Of a DNA stretch of 64,000 nt, positions 58,483 to 64,000 are shown one piece after another. A program made the position numbers and the translations under genes. Origin of the DNA: Corinectria fuckeliana (lineage: Eukaryota; Ascomycota; Sordariomycetes; Hypocreales; Nectriaceae); NCBI GenBank assembly GCA_019137255.1, contig WPDH01000040.1, positions 1 through 64,000 of the forward strand, read 5' to 3'. Under the pieces are notes generated by a model. It worked only from the letters and a program-made list of their open reading frames with translations. It ran no database searches and was not told the origin of the DNA. The stretch's first letter is position 1, and each line of letters begins with the position of its first letter.

Positions 58483-60479
58483 TATTGAGTTCTTGGCTGC
58501 CGAGGACTGTGAATTCTGGATAAAGAGAGATTGAAAACAGAGATGATATTGAAGAGGTGAGTGAGCTGATGAGTTGAGAGAGGTTTGGGATGTGACGGAA
58601 GGAGTTGCCCTTTATATATCTAGTCTGCGCTGTACTATTTCATTCGCTCACAGCAGGAAACCAACGGCCTCTCTCTCGCTTGACCCAGTCTCCTCGTTCT
58701 AGCATCTTCTCGCTGTGGCGTCTCTCCTTTCTTCCTTAACTGGCTAATTTCTGGGATCTTTCCGCCAAGCATGTGACGAGGGTCAAGTTGTCTGGTGGTA
58801 TGCATGAGAAAGTCTACCTAGGTGGCCAACCAGGGTGCCGCGCTGGTGTTTCGCTCAGCCGCAAAGTCAAGCTAGATGTGACAAGCATAGGAAAGTTCCA
58901 CTATTTTCTACACAAATGATTTACGCTAAGAACTCTGGGTGAATGTCTCGGGTTTGGCGGCAATGTACTTCGCCGGCGACGGTTTGAGGTGCACCTCGAG
59001 GTTGCGATGATCTCTATTGGGCCATGGTGTAGAAGCGGAAAGTCTCCCTTCAGCGCATGGTTTTTATATTTTATAGGCAGATACAGAACCCTTTCGACAA
59101 TCTCCAAGTATTACTTCCAAGTGACTTACAAATTAGTCCACATTTAATACTATATTGTTGCTCTTTCACCGGTCGAGTGTATGCATTCGTGAGCCTTTCA
59201 CATCGTCCCGCAATCTACTGGCCCGCTCTTCTCCCAATACACAGTCGCCAAGGATCTAGACCAGCCACCATGTGTGAACCATGCGATCCTGGGCACCGTA
59301 AGCGGAGAACCTCGTAACATGGCTGGCTGAGATGCGGGGTTGAGACACACATTGGCAATGCTTCCAGCACCGGTGAAACTCATCTTCAATAAACTTCGGG
59401 TGCGTTTCTAAGCAAGTGGTCTGATTGTTGAGCGAAAGGAATGGGGCGGCCGTCTGGAACTGTTACTTCCTGGACCAACGGGAGCCCAACTCGGTCCATG
59501 CGCGGGTGACGACCCACGACATTCGAAGACTGGTGAGGTTTTAATCTTGTGGGTTAGAGGCCACTCAGCGCAATCGCGAGCCGTTCCGCGTCCACTAGCT
59601 TCTCCGACGGACGAGGAGCTAGAACTATCGAACGCCGTGCCTCAAACTAGTGCGGTTCATCTGCAGACTGTCCAATCAATAGAAACTGGTGACTGGTCAC
59701 CTGGAGGGAACGATGGGCAATCAAACCTGGAGCCAAATGCCGGTTGACGTTCTCATCAACTGTAGATGTGCAAAGAGTTGAGGCCCAGCTTACAGCCCCA
59801 GAAGTCGAGATTTGTACGTAGGTTCAATTGAAGGGTCAGCTGCTTAGAATAGACTATGACCTAAGCGTATCCACGATTTCATTCTCGCTCGTAGCTTGTC
59901 TAACAATACAGGTGCTTATCCTGCTTAACTCACAGACGCCTCAGATCATTGACACGGGTTTTCACTCAGATTCCTGCATAAGTAGCTATTCTGCGTGCTC
60001 TGCATCAATGCACCAATTCGCAGATATGCCAAATAAGGACGTGGCGTTCCCAACGAAATTATGTGTCGTCGAAAGAGGCGTATTGATACGCGCTGACGTG
60101 AGACAAGCCTCGCAATAGCTTCGTGGCTAGCCAGGTGACTCTTTCTGAATAGCCCGATATGTGACAGAAAAGTTGCAGATCGTAGCAAACTAACGTATGC
60201 GCCCTACTCTCAACGGTCCACTGATCACTTGCCACTCACGGTACCCAAAACGGCTCGGAGCTAGGTCGTAGCGGGTCCTGAAACTCGCATCGATTAAAAA
60301 GCTTAGAGAAAACAGTACTCGTGGCTGCATGTACAAGATTTTATCTTTCCAACAGGTCCCAGTCTCGGTGTGCGTTTAGCGAACGCAAGTCAAAGGTAGT
60401 CTGCATGACGAGGTTGTTGTTGTTGTATTTATTAACGTCGGGACGTCCCTGTCTAAGGGCAAAGGGCGCCTACCTATCT
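58483..60479. other. Long gene-free interval
   Basis: About 2 kb upstream of the aegerolysin gene. Aside from its promoter (TATA box at 58611-58620) no gene is recognised on either strand. Confidence 0.5.
58611..58620 (-). promoter_or_regulatory. TATA box of the aegerolysin gene
   Basis: GATATATAAA on the minus strand, about 130 bp upstream of the aegerolysin start codon. Spacing and sequence suit a core promoter of a strongly regulated gene. Confidence 0.5.
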
Positions 60480-61310
60480 GTCTACATCTCTAAATAAATT
60501 GCTGCTAAACACTCGTACAAAATAAAGGACAGATAGGAAGGGGGAGAGGGTTCGGGTCTTTAGGTCTTCTAGATGTAGCGGGGATAGCAGTCCTGTTGGC
60601 CTGCGACGCTCGCGAATCCTTACCTAGTCTAGTCTAGTGGCGAGAGCAGATTCCTTAGAAGAAGTCTGTGTCTCGGGCCCTTCTGATGAAGCTCCTCTAT
60701 TGGGCCCCTAGCGTAGCTGGGGTACCCCCTTTAGGGGCTATCCACGGCTGTTTGCGTCTGGCTTTCTGGCAAGTGAAGATGTGGGTGGGGGACTTCCTTT
60801 TCCTATAGGAACAGGTCGTCTTAGCCTCTAGGCGCTTGAACCTATTGTGATATTCAGCAAAGTTCCCGTGGCCCGTACGGGCTGCGAGGAGATGATAGAG
60901 TTCCTCCCGGGGAAGTCGAGTTCTTTTGTGGGTTTGAGTGTTGCGTTGAGTCCTAGCAAGCTGTAGCTTGCTGGGCCCTTGTCGTACCACCAGTCGGTGA
61001 AGTCAGATCGATTTGCGATTCCTATTTGCCTCTTGGTGTAGCTGCGGGTCGGGGGAAGGTGTCTCGGGGGTTCTACTTGCGCTCCTTGCTTTGCTAGGAA
61101 GTCGGCTGTTTCGTTGCCTTAATATTAGAATGCCCTGGGGCTGCATGACGAGGTGCGTGAAAGGGGCAGCCGCTCCGGATTAAACTTTGGACTATCTGAT
61201 ATGAGACTGCCTTGTAGAAATCTGCTCACAGAAGCAGGAGTTCCACGCTGACTCGAGCGCGGTGTAGTCGAGGAGAACCAACAACGTGCAAGTGTGAGCA
61301 TCCACCGCCA
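60480..61310 (-). mobile_element. 3' end of a Tad-type LINE, not RIP-degraded
   Basis: Minus-strand fragments fit the end of a LINE polymerase: after a 1-nt shift, GNETADFLAKQGAQVEPPRH (end of RNase H) at about 61115-61060, then in another frame REELYHLLAARTGHGNFAEYHNRF and a C-terminal Cys/His knuckle (TCSYRKRKSPTHIFTCQK) at about 60825-60770. The following bases to about 60480 would be the 3' untranslated part. Upstream RNase H sequence is broken by stops near 61190. The copy is 5'-truncated and shows normal GC, so it decayed by indels or arrived after RIP activity. The RT core is absent. Confidence 0.75.
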
Positions 61311-61518
61311 CAACTAGTGCGCATTTATATTGCGTTAGTTGACGCTGATGGTCTAACAGGGAACTTAGGTTTCACTCTGATGGGTCTCCAATCTTACTGC
61401 TGGTTATTATTCGCTACTCCGACGTATAAGGCGAGAGTGGTGAGATATGTACAACAAGCTGATAAAGGCGCAGCGCCTCGTGGTCCATTGTTAGATCTAC
61501 CGAGCGGCTGCTAGCTCC

Positions 61519-61791
61519 CTATAGCCACCGACCAGTGCTAAGCCCGTACGCAATAGCTCCGAATTGTCTCGTCACGTCCTTCTGCGGATCTGACAGCATA
61601 CCAAGAACCATGTTCACAAACTCGTCGTTATCTGACTGTTCCCGCAGCACGGCTTGCTCGAAGTCTCGGGGATACACGCCGGCGCAGCCCCAGTCGACGA
61701 GCCACACCATCTTGTTTTTGTCTAGGATCAGATTTTGCTCGGAAATGTCCTGGTACGTCAACTCGATTTTGCTCACCCTATTCATCCACAA
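61519..61791 (-). pseudogene. C-terminal fragment of an APH-like phosphotransferase
   Basis: A minus-strand frame reads LTYQDISEQNLILDKNKMVW, then LVDWGCAGVYPRDFEQAVLR, the catalytic loop (Q-D-I-S...N, with the usual His replaced by Gln) and metal-binding D-W of the APH/choline kinase fold, and ends GAIAYGLSTGRWL. The N-lobe is missing: the next recognisable gene to the right is the unrelated DUF7053 gene. The fragment follows the LINE 3' remnant by about 200 bp, which may have caused the truncation. It is not functional. Confidence 0.75.
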
Positions 61792-61979
61792 ATTAGCAGG
61801 TGTCTACTACGCACGAAACTCTACGTCCACCATCTTGAGGACTGTAACTTCTTACATCTAAGATCAACCTTGGATATAATCAGACAAATTCTTGACTGGT
61901 TCATCTCCCTCGCTTCAAAACAAAACTGTAGCCATACGCCAGTACCGTGGACACCATTGGTCGATCGTAAATCGGGGCT

Positions 61980-62549
61980 TCATTGGTAGAGTGTTCCGTT
62001 GAAGTAGGCCTTGAACGCCTCGTCCACAACCCTTTGAGAAATCTCAAGATGGACCTTATCGATGACTTTCGACGTGAATGGCATCATCATGGTGTTGGCG
62101 TCGGTGAGCACCTCCTCGAACAGTTCCCAATCCTGTCCCGCTTCGGTAGTTGAGCTAGATGCGGTACTTTCTGAATTGGCCGGGGACCCGGCGTCGCTAG
62201 GCCGAACGGTCCATCGGGCCCAGACGATAGTACCGATGTAGTGGTCGGCTCGTGAGCAAATGCCGTCGGGGATGCACTGGAAGATGACAGGCCACTCGAC
62301 GGCCCTTTTGATGCCCGGGATGAGCTGCGTGATCTCATGGATCTGGTAGGTGCGAACGCTGGCGTCCCATGGCTCAAAGAAGGGGTCGTCTGCGATGGTG
62401 CGCGGATCAGACGCAATCTCACCGAAGCCGGCGATGTGTTCATTGTGCCGCAGGGTCGGGGCATACGTCTGGAGAAAGGCGACGACGATGTGTGGTGGCA
62501 GATTGCCAGGGATGGGAATGGAGACGACGGTACGATGCTGTGACCGCAT
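61980..62549 (-). CDS. DUF7053 family protein (189 aa)
   Basis: Single exon, start MRSQHRTVVSIPIP at 62549. It matches the fungal DUF7053 family (SRPBCC-like small proteins): PPHIVVAFLQTYAPTLRHNE, then DPFFEPWDAS, RTYQIHEITQLIPG, VIFQCIPDGICSRADHYIGT, a Ser/Thr-rich loop at about 123-142 and a C-terminal helix (FTSKVIDKVHLEISQRVVDE). Such proteins are uncharacterised; a role in binding a lipid-like ligand is only inferred from the fold. No signal peptide. Intact. Confidence 0.8.
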   Translation of the reverse strand: MRSQHRTVVSIPIPGNLPPHIVVAFLQTYAPTLRHNEHIAGFGEIASDPRTIADDPFFEPWDASVRTYQIHEITQLIPGIKRAVEWPVIFQCIPDGICSRADHYIGTIVWARWTVRPSDAGSPANSESTASSSTTEAGQDWELFEEVLTDANTMMMPFTSKVIDKVHLEISQRVVDEAFKAYFNGTLYQ

Positions 62550-63558
62550 TGCCACCTTGGTGTTTGTGTCGTCTAGAAGCCGTAGCCTAGTACCTGGATA
62601 TGTAGGAGCTGAGGGATCCCTGCATGGGTTCGTATGGCTGTTCGCTTGGGAGTCGTCAGGCGCACGAGTCGCAACAAACCACGCTGGCTAGAGATGAGGG
62701 GATACAAGGCCGCTAAGCCACTTTCGTGGCGTTATCTCACGTGTCGGATTATTCACTAGATAACCAGTGAGACAGACAGGTACAGAAGCAAGGTGTCGGT
62801 CAAATAGAGGCAACATATTAAAGCAAGTTTCTAGCTGTGGTACTCCCATCCCGTTTCCAACTGCGGGCGTGATGGAGCGCAATCGTCGCCTAGCGCTGTG
62901 CGTTGTCAAGCGATTACTAACTGAAGAAATTGTTCGAAGTCACCCGAGCAGCTCCGCCGTAGGGCCTCTGTAGCATAGTTGAAGATGGCGTACCAGTACC
63001 CCATAGAAACCCCCCCAGAGTTGCTCAGCTGGAATGACGGCCCAAAGTCCTCAAAAGACTCTCCATTAGTGCTTTCTCGCCGGCGGGCTCCAGACCCGGA
63101 TGAATGCAGGGGCCTGAACACTGCGTTACCATCTCCCTCGGGCCGCACATCAGCTTTCACACGAAGGCGCATCAAAAGATCGCACAGCATAAAGTGGCCA
63201 TCGTGCGTATAGTGGCGCTGTGGTCGCTCAGCGCCTCCGAACGCTGATTAAGGCTTCGTGGATGTGGTTTTGAGGACGGCTTTGCTTCAATCGCCGACTC
63301 GGTGTTATCGTCGGCTTCCGTAGGCCCGCAAATACGTTCAGAATTCAGAAGAGCGAATAAGGCGGTACCGTACGAATACAGTGTGCACTAGCACGGATAT
63401 AGACAAGATCCCACGCCGTTCGAGGCGGCCCGAGGCGGACCCACAACCCTATTTCTTAGGGGAGCACCCTCCCGTTCACAGCTTCTTTGACGCATATCAA
63501 ATTCTTAACTTAGTCTCCGAATTGCCTCACCTTGACAGCTCAAGTACCTACTACTAGC
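62550..63558. other. Gene-free interval
   Basis: No gene supported. Frames on both strands at about 62906-63212 have some coding-like composition (RRRAPDPDECRGLNTALPSP on the plus strand) but no recognised family. Confidence 0.4.
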
Positions 63559-64000
63559 ATGTCTTCCCCCAAGGCCCCTGAAGCATCACCCATCCGATCA
63601 CCCACCCGGTCGTCTACCAAGACGCCCGAGTCCCAGGCTGAGCGGCCCAGCGGTATGATTGAAGTTGTACGACTCCCCACCCTGCGACCGACAGCGATCC
63701 GCAAAAGGCTGACGACTGATCTTGCCTCTTGCAAAGGACAACGATGCCGAATCGGCATATTCTAGCTCGTGAGGCAGTCATTCATCACCAAATTGGTTGC
63801 GTGCTTTCTCATTACTAACAGATTATAGGAGTCGAGTCACGGACACGGAGACGCTTAGGTCCTCAATCTTGAACTACAAATGGGAGAATGGCAGACGATA
63901 CCACGCTTACCAAGACGGCGACTACTGGTGAGTGCTCCCTATACAAGAGTTAAGTACCTTTGTTGTTCTAATACTCAAACAAAAAGGGCCCCAAACGATG
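63559..64000 (+). CDS. LaeA-like SAM-dependent methyltransferase, 5' end only
   Basis: Exons 63559-63666, 63737-63768, 63829-63927 and 63987 onward, cut by the window end. The joined N-terminus runs MSSPKAPEASPIRSPTRSST (disordered, Pro/Ser-rich) to MIEV|DNDAESAYSSS|SRVTDTETLRSS, then ILNYKWENGRRYHAYQDGDY with W-A-P-N-D across the last intron. That N-R/K-Y-H-A-Y-x-x-G-x-Y-W signature precedes the methyltransferase fold in the fungal LaeA/velvet-associated-like and related TAM methyltransferases, many of which are of unknown substrate. Introns: GTACGA...GCAAAG, GTGAGG...TATAG with ATTACTAAC branch, GTGAGT...AAAAG. The SAM-binding part lies outside the window. Whether it is a global regulator or a cluster enzyme cannot be told. 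Confidence 0.85.

Noticed and set aside
62906..63212. Overlapping frames on both strands with moderate coding character
   Set aside because: Neither strand shows a recognised domain or good splice continuation.

Overview
The window looks like a piece of a filamentous ascomycete genome, most likely a plant-associated Sordariomycete. Genes are split by many short introns (about 45-80 nt) with GT...AG borders and CTAAC/CTGAC-like branch points. AT-rich blocks carry the C-to-T decay of repeat-induced point mutation (RIP). The protein families are typical of such fungi: class III chitin synthase, Zn2Cys6 and C2H2 regulators, APH-like kinases, BTB protein, GH127, polyglycine hydrolase, aegerolysin, LaeA-like methyltransferase. 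No rRNA, tRNA, CRISPR array or bacterial operon was seen. Exon structures were built by eye from splice signals and reading-frame continuity.

Layout. 1-2540 is AT-rich, RIP-degraded DNA with a zinc-knuckle remnant of a Tad-type LINE. 2.6-14.8 kb is a gene graveyard: an internally deleted PHO4-family phosphate permease, a Fungal_trans_2 regulator fragment, a FAD-dependent oxidoreductase, an MFS transporter, a DUF7708-type domain and a CmcJ-like hydroxylase. All six are broken, mostly by indels and stops rather than RIP. One intact ankyrin-repeat gene (9345-11150) sits among them. 15.3-25.4 kb holds a class III chitin synthase (3 exons), two small membrane or surface-type proteins and a 6-exon Zn2Cys6 regulator. 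26.7-34.2 kb holds a deleted amidase, a 2-exon gene for a 61-residue protein, an HSL-type esterase, a GNAT acetyltransferase and an APH-like kinase. 34.9-42.1 kb has a secreted GH127 protein, a C2H2 factor and an M20D amidohydrolase. A RIP-degraded Tc1/mariner element with both inverted repeats and TA duplications lies at 42597-43983.

44.2-49.2 kb encodes a SERAC1/PGAP1-like alpha/beta hydrolase fused to a coiled-coil and acidic tail, and a BTB/POZ protein. 50.5-54.8 kb has a secreted polyglycine-hydrolase-like protease and a GMC oxidoreductase, convergent. 56-58.5 kb has an APH-like gene with a frameshift and an aegerolysin. The right end has a LINE 3' remnant, an APH fragment, a DUF7053 protein and the 5' end of a LaeA-like methyltransferase that runs off the window.

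No single pathway is evident. Several genes fit life on plants or competition with other organisms: polyglycine hydrolase against plant class IV chitinases, GH127 on arabinosides, amidohydrolase, esterase, aegerolysin. The broken genes at 2.6-14.8 kb (transporter, regulator, flavin oxidoreductase, iron hydroxylase) could be relics of a lost metabolic cluster, but this is inference.
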